From Bacteroidota bacterium (lineage in GTDB: Bacteria; Bacteroidota; Bacteroidia; AKYH767-A; OLB10), in assembly GCA_016713525.1 (NCBI GenBank), contig JADJOZ010000035.1, positions 1-29,669 of the forward strand: a stretch of 29,669 bases of DNA, read 5' to 3'. Under the pieces are notes generated by a model. It saw nothing but the letters and a program-made list of their open reading frames with translations, was not told the origin of the DNA and searched no databases. A program made the translations under genes and the position numbers. Below are positions 19,723 through 28,141 of this stretch, in pieces (the stretch's first letter is position 1; each line of letters starts with the position of its first letter).

Positions 19723-20017
19723 TTTTGATTTTTATGATATTTAATCTGTTCCTCAGCGACTTTCAATGCATTAAGTCCTTCGTCCTCATCTTTAACCAAG
19801 TCATAAACTTTTGTCGCTATCCACAAAGCTTCAAGCTCGTTGTAGGAATAATTAAAAGTTTCACTAATGGTCTTTAAGTGTTCCCTTTTTAGTGGCTTTT
19901 GGTCGCTTTCTACTTTACTTTAAAAGCCATCGCCAATTTCAAGAATGGACGCAAGTTTTCTTTGCAAACATTCCCCTTGGCTTCTCTTAATTGTTTAATT
20001 TTCTGCCCTAGTGTCAT
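19719..20017 (-). CDS. XRE-family HTH regulator (controller-like) of the R-M operon
   Basis: About 99 residues when joined: MTLGQKIKQLREAKG, CLQRKLASILEIGDGF, SKVESDQKPLKREHLKTIS, then FNYSYNELEALWIATKVYDLV and a charged tail. This is a canonical XRE/Cro helix-turn-helix (about 5-65) with a short C-terminal helix, as in R-M controller proteins or repressors. One base is missing in the GGGG run near 19974-19977, and a TAA at 19920-19922 stands in frame where a hydrophobic residue usually precedes SK(V/I)E. It is too short to appear as a long open frame. It leads the operon; a palindrome over its promoter suggests autoregulation and timing of nuclease against methyltransferase synthesis. Confidence 0.85.
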
Positions 20018-20033
20018 TTTACCTTATTTGGAC

Positions 20034-20056
20034 TTGACTTAATAGGGTCAAAGGTA
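20034..20056 (-). promoter_or_regulatory. Promoter -7 box with overlapping inverted-repeat operator for the R-M operon
   Basis: On the minus strand TACCTTTG (20049-20056) matches TAnnTTTG exactly, about 32 bases before the XRE start codon. Overlapping it is TTGACTTAATAGGGTCAA (20034-20051), an inverted repeat with arms TTGAC and GTCAA. A second direct GACTT next to it (20031-20035) extends the pattern. Placement over the start of transcription fits repression by the XRE protein. No clear -33 box is seen. Confidence 0.55.
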
Positions 20057-20449
20057 AGAATGTTTTTTAATTGGGGTATTTTTTTTGGGGTAATTCATGC
20101 TTATTTGGTTTTTTTTTTTGGGCTTTGCGTGTCGTCAAAAACCAGATGTGCTTGAATGTTCGGTCGGCTTTTACAATGAGGCACAACGTTTGTGGGTTTA
20201 AGAAGTTGGCGATTTCGGAGCACTATACTGTCTGCCAGCAGTGCACTTGATACGGAGAACAATGTTCAATTAATATATTAGCGCAGAAATGGGGGTTTGG
20301 AATTTTAAGGACATTTTGAAAGCAATTTAGTTGAGTGTATGAATAATTTCCGGTTTATGGAGCTTTTAACTCCCATAAACGCTAAGGTTTGTTACAAAAT
20401 ATAAGTTTTGTTTACCTTTTAATGGATATCATATAATGCAGGTAAAAAA
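20057..20449. other. Intergenic region upstream of the R-M operon
   Basis: There is no gene. It contains homopolymer T/G tracts (20068-20120) and a GC-richer passage at about 20125-20260. An imperfect hairpin with arms TTTATGG (20354-20360) and CCCATAAA (20372-20379) lacks a flanking T tract on the minus side, so I do not call it a terminator. Confidence 0.45.
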
Positions 20450-20850
20450 GAATGAGAATGACAATGGGAACGGAATAAGAAGCGGAATGAGAATGACAAT
20501 GAGAACGACGAATTGTTTTCTGAGTAATCCTTAATTCTCAATTTTAATCATCCCCCTCTCCAGCCAAATATGTTTTTCGAATACCCAAGCCATTGCTGGA
20601 GAGGGGAAGGGGGTGAGGCAGAATGAGAATGAGAACGGAGAAATGATTCAAGGAAAAAAATTTCACCTAACAACAAATTCATCACAGCCATCATAAGAAT
20701 CACATAAATCACAGTTTAGAATGAGAACAGAATGAGAATGAGAATGGGAATGGGAATGGAATGGGAATGAGAACGGAGAAATGATTTAATCACAGTTTAG
20801 AATGGGAACGGAAAACAGAATGAGAATGAGAATGGGAACGGAATGGGAAT
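20450..20850 (+). repeat. Degenerate purine-rich GAATGA/GAATGG/GAACGG tandem repeats
   Basis: Tracts at 20450-20510, 20620-20640, 20719-20778 and 20800-20848 are built from 6-base units of GAATGR/GAACGR. They sit inside longer duplications: GAGAACGGAGAAATGATT occurs at 20631-20648 and 20769-20786, and AATCACAGTTTAGAATG at 20707-20723 and 20788-20804. One strand is almost pure purine. No protein-like frame runs through them. Confidence 0.8.
20553..20606. repeat. 12-base inverted repeat within the purine-repeat region
   Basis: CCCCTCTCCAGC (20553-20564) and GCTGGAGAGGGG (20595-20606) are exact complements separated by 30 bases. They sit between two purine tracts. It could form a cruciform or RNA stem; no T tract follows, so a terminator is not supported. 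Confidence 0.6.
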
Positions 20851-20976
20851 CAATGCGAGCTGGCTTGTATGGAATTTGAAGGCTACAGGGCTTTCCGAAA
20901 GACAAAAATCGGCAAAATAATGCCTATAATGTGTTTAATTTATGGTTTTCGACGGGTTATGTGATGCTTTCAGGTT

Positions 20977-21646
20977 TTACTGATTTATCCTTTTGGCTAT
21001 GCCAAGCGTAAAAAGATTTCGGTATGAGTAGGTATAGATTTCTGTATCTTCAAATTCACGGGTTAAACCCAGATAGAAATTATACTCAGGAACCAAATAG
21101 TAATTTTGATACATTTTGAAGTTATAGGCAACTCTGCCGATGACTCCAAAGGTAAATGCTTTGAAAAAGGCGGTCTGGTTATCATGTAAATTGGTATAGC
21201 TTCCTGGTGCCGAAATGCTGGTTATTTTTTTTGCTGCCTGTTACTTCAGAACCTACCAGATAACTTAGTTCACCTCCTACACTTAATTTCAACTCTTTAA
21301 AAATTCGGATGTTTATAGGAAACAAGGATATTCCTAGCACCGATTTTTCAATTTCTGCATTTGTAGTACTCCTTCCTCCCTGGCCCCCATCCGATGTCAT
21401 GAGAGCACCTGTGAATTTTTCAAAATGTATGGATACTCTTAAAGCAATGGTGTCGAGTCGTATGTTATCGAGGTTTATGTTAAAGCGATAACCTGTACCA
21501 TCCTGATACAATGCCGATGTATGACCACCTTCTTCAATAAAATTATAAAATTGATTGGTACAATAGCCTCCGGAAAAACCGATTTGTTGTCCGGATGCCG
21601 AAAGAATAATCAGAGTAAAAACACAGCTAAGTAAAAATGCTTTCAT
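20977..21646 (-). CDS. Outer-membrane beta-barrel-like protein (one or more frameshifts)
   Basis: ATG at 21644-21646 opens a signal peptide (MKAFLLSCVFTLIILSASGQ). Alternating amphipathic strands follow: QIGFSGGYCTNQFYNF, GYRFNINLDNIR, ALRVSIHFEKFTGAL and ELKLSVGGELSYLVGS. The frame breaks in the GSKK region near 21215-21225. It is recovered as DNQTAFFKAFTFGVIGRVAYNF, YLVPEYNFYLGLTREF and YRNLFTLGIAKRINQ, with TAA at 20977. About 222 residues with a strand-turn pattern fit a small porin-like or OmpW/OprF-like barrel. The specific family is not recognised. Confidence 0.8.
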
Positions 21647-21750
21647 GTTTTGATGGTTTCAAATTCAATTGTAGGTGAAGATACAAAAATGCATATTAAT
21701 GATCAAGTATTGTTGTACACTATCTGGCAAACCATCCCTGCTTCCCCAAA

Positions 21751-22333
21751 TCAAAACCTGTAATTTATCCCTAAAATAATTAAGCCAAAACCCTGAAAAT
21801 AGATGTCATCAGAAATGTAATTATAAGGGGGACTGGAATCGTTCAACCTTTCATGAATGAACCCAAAGCCGATTTGAATTTTTGAGAATGGAGCTATTTC
21901 ACCTGATTTAAATCTGGCCGCTCTAAGCTCAAGCCCAAGTTCAGGTCCCAAGAAAAGGCCTTCTCTTGCGCGACTAGGTTGTCTGCCAAAGTAACCGGTT
22001 ACCTGAGCAGCCATATTAAACCGGCACACATTGAAAAGTCATACTTTTAATCCAACCGAAGAGGAACCAAATATATCATACTGGTAACCATTCGTAGCAT
22101 TCAAGCTTTTCGAACGAGTTAGGCTCATCCCAATACTAAAATTATAAAATGCTCTCTTCTTGAAAAAAAAAGTCTTTGTACTCAACGTTTACATATGGAT
22201 AAAATTGAAAGAACGGCCAAATACCAACTCCAATTTGATGTCGAATGGAATCTGCCTGTCCGTTTACAGAAAAACTATTCACGACTAAAAATAAAATGGC
22301 GAATAATTTTAAAACACCTTGCATGGGTAACAC
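21751..22333 (-). CDS. Second outer-membrane beta-barrel-like protein (frameshifted)
   Basis: The start may be ATG 22333 or the next ATG two codons on; both give a signal peptide (GVLKLFAILFLVVNSFSVNGQ-type). Pieces in three frames read IRHQIGVGIWPFFQFYPYVNVEYKD, then NFSIGMSLTRSKSLNAT and YDIFGSSSVGLKV, then AAQVTGYFGRQPSR, LFLGPELGLELRAARF, SKIQIGFGFIHERL and FQGFGLIILGINYRF, with TGA at 21751. The pattern of short strands and the aromatic C-terminal residue (F) are typical of outer-membrane barrels. It lies about 105 bases upstream of the previous barrel gene and in the same direction, so they may be co-transcribed. Frame changes lie near 22140 and 22030-22050. TAATTTTG (22438-22445, minus) is a -7 candidate. 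Confidence 0.75.
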
Positions 22334-22498
22334 AATTAAATTTTAGAAAAAACTTTTTCACCAGTTCAAAATTGTATCTTGAGTAGTTCTCCGCTAGATT
22401 CCTTTTAAAACGAAAGTAATTAAAAGAGATCTAATCACAAAATTATTCACAAACCTACCATGAATCAGCAGTAGATTGCAACTATCGGCAACGCTATA

Positions 22499-23691
22499 TT
22501 ATAATTTAATAACTTTGGAATTACCAGTTACAGTTTTGACTGTATAAACGCCGGATGCCAGCATATTGATATCAATTTCAACTGAACCTGCAGATCCAAA
22601 ATCTGCACTAAATACAACTACACCCAAAACATTACTGATCCGGACTATACCCCCCGAAAAATCGGTAATGGTAATTTTATCGGATGCGGGATTTGGATGA
22701 ATGCCAAAATTTCATCCCGGGGTGTCTCTGAAACGCCAACAGGTAAATCTACTTTTATCAATCCCGCTTAGTTGGTCGCTATCCACATTGTTTGGCTATT
22801 TGTAATACGGATATCCAGAATATAGTTTGTTGGAAGGGGCGAGTTAGCATCGGTGTAAACGGAACAATTTAATCCATTGATCATTTTGCAGCCCTTCGCC
22901 ATAAGTACCAATCCAAATTTATTCAAAGCATCGGATTCGATAAAGCTAAAAAGCGTTCAGGGGTTGACAATAGTGGTGTCGAAAGCGGTCCATGTGGAAC
23001 CATTATAAGTATAAATGAAAGCACTGTTCTGAGTTAAATTTCCATGCACCCACAACAAATTATTTTGGTCTGTACCAACTCCAAAAATAGCATTTGAAGG
23101 TAAAGAAGTATTCGAAGTATCAAATATTGTCCAGGTTGTACCATCAAAATGTGTCAAACCATCACCGGCTAATATCCAAAAATCACCATTATTATCCATC
23201 TCAATATCTGCTACCAAAGAGCTGGGAATCGGACTATTAAAGTGTTGTAATAAGAAATAAGTTCCGTCAAAAACTCCTACACCCACGCTATATAGTGCAT
23301 CCATACGTTTCCCGTGCATCAATAACATTTTCATTTGAATAGCCCTGATGGTTCCAGGTATTCCAGTTCATTCCATCAAAGCGAATTAATAGTCCGGCAT
23401 ACTTACATATATGAAATCATTAACCTCATCGTAAGCCAAAGCAAAAAGATTTTTAAGGGCATATGAGGTGTTGGGAATGCTGTCATAAATGGTCCAGTTA
23501 CTACCATCAAATTTGGCTAGCCCTTTGAAGGTAGCAGCCCAAATATTTCCACTATTATCTGATACCACTTTATAAACAGTGTTATTCGGTAACGGAGAAT
23601 TAATGGTATCGTAAACAACCCAATTCGTTTGAGCAAATGAAGGAATGTAAAAGCAAAGGAAAACAGTTAAAAATAAAAAAAGTGTTTTCAT
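22499..23691 (-). CDS. T9SS type A sorting-domain protein with two-component-regulator-type propeller repeats
   Basis: The start at 23689-23691 gives a signal peptide (MKTLFLFLTVFLCFYIPSFAQ). Repeats of Reg_prop type follow: LPNNTVYKVVSDNSGNIWAATFKGLAKFDGSNW, LPSNAIFGVGTDQNNLLWVHGN, LTHFDGTTWTIFDTSN and LPTNYILDIRITNSQTMWIATN-GLIKVD (each given in short pieces). The C-terminus is a sorting domain (IHPNPASDKITITDFSG, ISNVLGVVVF, LASGVYTVKTVTGN, SKVIKL) with TAA at 22499. Frame changes lie near 23380-23400, 23335, 22955 and 22705, and a TAA stands in frame within ATN-GLIKV. Secreted Reg_prop proteins without a kinase are common as T9SS cargo; the role is unknown. Length, about 397 residues, is normal. 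Confidence 0.8.
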
Positions 23692-23899
23692 GATTTTGGA
23701 TTTTTGGGAGATGAAGCCGGGATTTGACAAATTAAGAACTAAAAGAAACAAATAAGTCGAAATCAACAAATTCCCCTAGGAGAATCAATTCAATGACACT
23801 TTAATGTAAACGTTTTTACTCTAAGGACTCCTCTGTGGCATATTTCAGACGAAATGCAACTTAAACCGGACAAAGAAATACGCAGAAATCACATTCTTA

Positions 23900-24356
23900 T
23901 TATGGGCCTTCATTTTTAGTCCGCTCAACTTCCAGCTTGTCAAAGTTCTCCTCATTTTATCTATTACATATGGTTTTAGTTTCCACATTCTTCTTCCGTC
24001 TCGAAGAGCATTTTGAAAACAAGTTTTGTTTGTCACTTCCCATATCCTCAAAGTAGCGACAACCTGAAAAAGTGGTTTGGAGTGGCGTTTCCAGGCATTA
24101 AGTGCAGGCTCCTCAATTTTATAAATTCACATTCATTTGCATAATTCCTTTATCGGGACCATGCATTATAAACCCATTTGCCTCAACCCGAAAGTCAAAT
24201 TCATTAAATGTATTCGTGAATCCTTTTTGGCCCCCACCAGTTTTTAACGATTGGGATTAGACCAGGCGCGAAACAGGGGGGTTGCTCTTGTGGTATTAAA
24301 AACCGGAAGCTTACTATTTCTGATGCTGGTGTTGTTTGTAAAATGGCTGTTGTCAT
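23900..24356 (-). CDS. AHSA1/SRPBCC-family protein (heavily frameshifted)
   Basis: Joining frames from ATG 24354-24356 gives about 152 residues with the AHSA1-like signature. The pieces are RVFNTTRATLFRAWSNPNRLKNWWGPKGFTNTF (read in parts), then EFDFRV, NMHGPD, CEFIKIEEPALNAWKRHSKPLFQ, TFEDMGSDKTKLVFKMLFETEEECGN and NEENFDKLEVERTK, with TAA at 23900. The family has a START-like hydrophobic pocket; members are small cytosolic proteins of mostly unknown ligand. At least five frame changes are needed in under 460 bases, so no single open frame shows it. It is the last of three genes with the flavodoxin. 23692-23899 is an intergenic gap without features. Confidence 0.72.
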
Positions 24357-24371
24357 ATTTTTGTAATTTCT

Positions 24372-24551
24372 TTATTCAGAATTTGGAATAACTTGTTGCA
24401 GTGTCTCACACAGTTGGTCAAAACTATAAAAAGAAGGATTATAGGCAAATTTCGCTTCCAGCAGGTACAAAAGTCAATCTTTAGCAAATATAATTTCCCT
24501 AAACTTCTGAAAGATGGAAAATAGTTCTTTAATAGCGAAACAGAAAAACAT
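24372..24551 (-). CDS. Small unidentified ORF between flavodoxin and AHSA1 genes
   Basis: ATG at 24549-24551 reads MFFCFAIKELFSIFQKFREIIFAKD. After one frame change near 24470 it reads YLLEAKFAYNPSFYSFDQLCETLQQ and VIPNSE, with TAA at 24372. Close spacing on both sides (15 and 19 bases) and coherent amino-acid composition support a gene. I do not recognise the family. Confidence 0.4.
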
Positions 24552-24570
24552 TTAGACCTGCAAAGAAATG

Positions 24571-25130
24571 CTACTCAACATCGGAGTTTATCCCGGTTAT
24601 GCTTTGCCTGAAAATATTGAGTCGTTTTAGCAATTCTTCACCAAAGTTAGCATTCGTAAATTTGGTTTCACCCCAATGCTTTAGTAATCTTTTTCATTGT
24701 ATCCTGTTATTAATGGAAGTTGAAAATGCAGCGGTGGCTCCGGTCATTTATCGGCTACTGCTTTAAATTTATTAGTACTGTGTTATATCCATATTTGCCA
24801 TCTTTATCGCTTTCTTTTCGATTCAGGTGACAAAAAATGAACAACTTTAGTTTTGTCGGATACACATTTTCAAAATACTTCTTAAGGGTGCAACAAGTAG
24901 CCCTCCCCATACCGGTCCGATCAAAATTATTTCATCATACTTCCGATTGTGCTTATGGAAGTATTCACAGGAACAGAAATATTCATAAGAGATAAAAGAA
25001 ACAAGATACCGGTATTGTTAATCCCGGGATTTATCATTTCAATATCACAGGTAAATTCTCTGGATAATTTTTCAGCGACGAACTTACAATTGCCGGTTTT
25101 TGAATAGTAAAGGATAAGATACTTCTTCAT
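24571..25130 (-). CDS. Flavodoxin family protein (frameshifted)
   Basis: The start at 25128-25130 gives MKKYLILYYSKTGNCKFVAEKL, where YYSKTGN (8-14) is the FMN phosphate-binding loop of flavodoxin-like proteins. SYDEIILIGPVWGGLLVAPLR follows (the second, ring-binding loop), then KKYFENVYPTKLKLFIF, KESDKDGKYGY, ATAAFSTSINNRIQ, and after an in-frame TGA KRLLKHWGETKFTNANFGEELL. TAG is at 24571-24573. The predicted role is a small FMN electron carrier or NAD(P)H:quinone-type flavoprotein in the cytosol. A single base missing at the SY codon near 24935 and further shifts near 24880 and 24780 break the frame. About 186 residues is a usual size. It is first of a probable three-gene unit. Confidence 0.8.
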
Positions 25131-25642
25131 GGTTTTATTTGAACAAAGATATTTGAGGTTTTTCACTTTTTTTTTGGGAATGTGTTTTAACGAAGTCGGA
25201 TGAAAAGTACTTAAACAGGGAAACAGAACCGGTGTCAGAAGAGGGATACCATGTCTTCCTGAACAATCCTTATTGTATGGAAGGTAATTTCGGAATTCAA
25301 TTGAAATTTTTACAAATGATTTTGAAGTACTAATTAAATCTTTACCATTATTTTGCATCTTAAAGTAATCTGTGAAACCCCAAAAAAAATGATCTTAGGC
25401 AACTTTGGTTATGACTTGCGTCAGAAAACTAAAATGCCTTAATCAATAAAGGATTAATTAACAAGTGAATATGAACGGTAAGAGTTTTTCACAAATCACA
25501 TTTAATAATCCTCGATAAATTAAGGCATAAGCAGGGGGTTTAACTTTAAAAGGTTTCTTAATGGATGCAACACCAATAAAGAAAGTACAATTCCCTGCCC
25601 CGAAACTTGCAACCGAGGATAAACATATATTTAAATTTTTAA
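25131..25642. other. Intergenic region with a spaced 10-base inverted repeat
   Basis: ATGCCTTAAT (25434-25443) and ATTAAGGCAT (25519-25528) are exact complements 75 bases apart. A plus-strand micro-ORF at 25561-25650 (MDATPIKKVQFPAPKLATED..., 29 codons, preceded by AAAAGG) is the only protein-like stretch, and I cannot support it as a gene. Confidence 0.4.
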
Positions 25643-26208
25643 TTAATTGAGTAAATTGCGAGCAAGATTATGCAATTCAAATGTTCGCACTCTCACGGAG
25701 TTGTATAGTTTACTTTTTATTTTAGACTTTTCCACATCGACATTAGTGGGAATGCCTTGAGGAAATCTTTGCAAACATTTTTAACTTTTCATATGTCATA
25801 TTTTGCTCACTGTACATAAAGCACTTTCTCCAGAGACTGTCACCGAAATTGTAACAATTAAATGAATTGGTATGGAAGCAATGGAGTAATAACCATGAAT
25901 GAGCGGATAAACAATAAAAGTTGAATAGTCCAGCCATAATGTTTTGCTTGGCATATCTAAGTTTAAAGTCGTCTTACATCATTTAAGGAAATAACCATAC
26001 ATTTTTGTCTCTTCTACCAATACTACAATTCTATTGTTGTCAATTGCAATTAATTCACCCTTAATTTTGAGCCGACTTTTGAATTATTTTAATGTATGAG
26101 CCGTATTCATTAACATCAATTCCGGATGAAGTTGGTAAATATCCCGGAGTTGAGCAACTAGTGAATATAATTAAAAAAAAGAATTATTAGTCGGAAATTA
26201 GTTTTCAT
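25643..26208 (-). CDS. Conserved Bacteroidota lipoprotein, downstream member of a pair (frameshifted)
   Basis: ATG at 26206-26208 overlaps the end of the upstream lipoprotein gene by 11 bases. The product begins MKTNFRLIILFFLIIFTSCS once one base is restored in the T8 run, a lipoprotein signal with lipobox FTSC (Cys19). Then follow TPGYLPTSSGIDVNEYGSYIKI, ELIAIDNNRIVVLVEETKMYGYF, YGWTI, LIHGYYSIASIPIHLIVTISVTVSG, NMTYEKLKMFARFPQG and VDVEKSKIKSKLYNSVRVRTFELH. A hydrophobic hairpin (HGYYSIA...VTISVTVSGE) lies in the middle. TAA is at 25643-25645. About 188 residues. I associate the pattern with an uncharacterised Bacteroidota lipoprotein family often encoded next to a larger lipoprotein. At least four frame changes are needed. 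Confidence 0.68.
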
Positions 26209-27787
26209 AGTATGAGAATGCTTTTGTGTCAACTTTTGAATTCAAAAATTCTTCTTCCATAGTGGATTCGTACTTTTTTTGTAAAATTTTTCTTCCCGAA
26301 GATACTTTTTTGGATTATCAACCATCTGTTTAAGTTTTAATAAATCTTTATCTTTTAACCAATGCTCGCGCATCCATTCCAGAACTACCCTTTGGAGTAA
26401 AGGGAAAATTCATAAGTGGCATCTTCGCATCAGGAAGAATAAAATCGAATTTATAATTACTACCTGGCATTGAAAGCAGATATTTATCGGAGCGTTAATT
26501 TCAACTAATGCCAGTTGGTCTAATGTTCCTTTATTGTAGATTGCTTGGGGGGTATATCTTTTGGTTTAACAATCTGCTTAATATTTGTGAGCGATACATA
26601 ATCTATGCGCCACAAGCCCTTGTTCAAAACAAGTTTAATTTTGACCCCTTTCATTGCAATTCGTATTATGAAAAGGGATGAATTGCCTATTAATAGCAAT
26701 GGGTCCCGTCTCATTTATTGTGGATTGTTTTTCCCAATTATTTGATTTCTCGTTCCACAAAAAACATTCAATCCTCGAGTGCTTTTGTTGTGGCATCAAA
26801 TTATTTTTCATTTTCTCATTTGTTTCCAAAACCGAAAACACATCACTCACATTATCCCCCATATAACCCATGGCACTATAGAATAAATATGTGGTCATCA
26901 ATGTTTGGCGAAAATTTAAAGAAGGCCTAGATTTTCAGTGTTATTAACATGGTTAGTAGGTTAAGAATATTTCTTCTTTGCTGCATAAATTCTTTCATCA
27001 GACAATGAAAATCTTTCCTGACGATCCGGGTCCTTTAAAATTGTTGTAATATCTCCTTCATTCGCGATTGCACAGAGATATTGAGTAATCATTTTCACAG
27101 AGGTAAAAATCGTTGGTTGGTGTTTGATAAACACGTTCTCCTTTTTCAAGCGGGAAAGCAAAAAGTTTTACATTTTTAACACAATGTGTTTCTAGTGCTT
27201 CATTTTCATTGTGATTGAAAAACATTATTAGTTATATTATGGTGATTTAAAGCGTCAATATCATAATATTCCATTGATGGTGATATAGCATTGGAAAACC
27301 CTTCTGCATCTGCATAATGGAAATTATCGCTTTCATGGATGTAAAAGTAGGACATGAGCCGAAACAAGCCTTGGGATTTGTGAGGCAATAAGCCCTAAAA
27401 CAACATCAAGTCCCGCCAATAAGCTTAGAGTAGTAATTCTGCCTGCCTCCGGATTTACAATTTTGAATTCGGTTTCCAAAAATCGCAACGCGTCTATGGG
27501 TATATTGATGTAACCTTGAAAAGTTTGTTGACGATTAAAATCATACTGTGTTCCGTTGCCGCCAACAGTATTCAGGGTGGTATCAATTGCCCAGCTATCT
27601 TTCAATATACAAAACCGTACCATTTTTGAGATGTGCTTTCAAAAACGGTTTTTCGTCGGATTTTTTGTTTCGTGAATTAAAGTATTCTTTTCTGTATAAT
27701 TTGATCGAAAATAGTATGTAATATACATGCTTGTATGCCTACCAGGAGGACAATTATTGACAGAAGATAAAAGAGGCCATTTTTCAT
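26198..27787 (-). CDS. Large conserved Bacteroidota lipoprotein, upstream member of the pair (heavily frameshifted)
   Basis: ATG at 27785-27787 begins a hydrophobic signal (MKNGLFYLLSIIVLLVGIQA then Cys21), an unusual lipobox with Gln at -2. Pieces in order read KKSDEKPFLKAHLKNGTV, LKDSWAIDTTLNTVGGNGTQYDFNR, GYINIPID, TEFKIVNPEAGRITTLSLLAGLDVV, a CFGSCPTFYI-type segment, NFHYADAEGFSNAISPSMEYYDIDAL, NEALETHCVKNVKLFAFPLE, AIANEGDITTILKDPDRQERFSLSDE, YSAMGYMGDNVSDVFSVLE, GVKIKLVLNKGLWRIDYV, REHWLKDKDLLKLKQMV and STMEEEFLNSKVDTKAF. TAA is at 26198-26200. About 530 residues. The order matches a conserved but functionally unnamed family. Roughly ten frame changes occur. Confidence 0.68.
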
Positions 27788-28141
27788 CGTTTCTATGATT
27801 TATTTTGTCTGTTAGAATTACCTCTAACGACGGCATTAAAGAGGAAAACCGGCTAATTTCCCTTATCAAACATTTATTTCATGGCAACATGATTTATCCG
27901 GTTCAAAACCGATGCTTTTTTTAAATAGATTCATTATTGCATCAAGTGGCATTCAGATCAAAACTACAAAGAAGAATCGGGATTACCAAATTGTAATAGA
28001 GCACATAAAAAAGACCTGCTTCTGTCAAACAAGCCTCTTATATTTCGCTTCATATTACATTGTTTTTTCATGGCATCAAGTTCTCATACTGGGTCAAAGT
28101 TTAAGTAGTTGCCATTTCTATCTGATTAATTCAATTGCAAA
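27788..28141. other. Intergenic region, no supported feature
   Basis: No frame on either strand shows a signal peptide, family motif or coding-like continuity. A plus-strand open frame at 27912-28169 runs into the antisense of the next gene's sorting domain and is judged spurious. Confidence 0.4.

Noticed and set aside
16543..20260. Integron-type attC sites bounding the R-M operon
   Set aside because: The flanks contain GTT- and AAC-like core words and stems but no convincing RYYYAAC/GTTRRRY pair in the right spacing, and the operon is far longer than a typical cassette.
20354..20379. Rho-independent terminator
   Set aside because: The hairpin has a bulge and no T tract on the minus-strand 3' side, and the nearest upstream minus-strand gene stops about 600 bases away.
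5644..24780. TGA recoded as an amino acid (in-frame TGA at 5644 and in the flavodoxin gene)
   Set aside because: TGA also serves as the natural stop at well-supported gene ends (21751; the ATGA overlaps at 18676 and 19719), and TAA occurs in frame elsewhere (19920, and within the 22499-23691 gene), so a changed code does not explain the stops.
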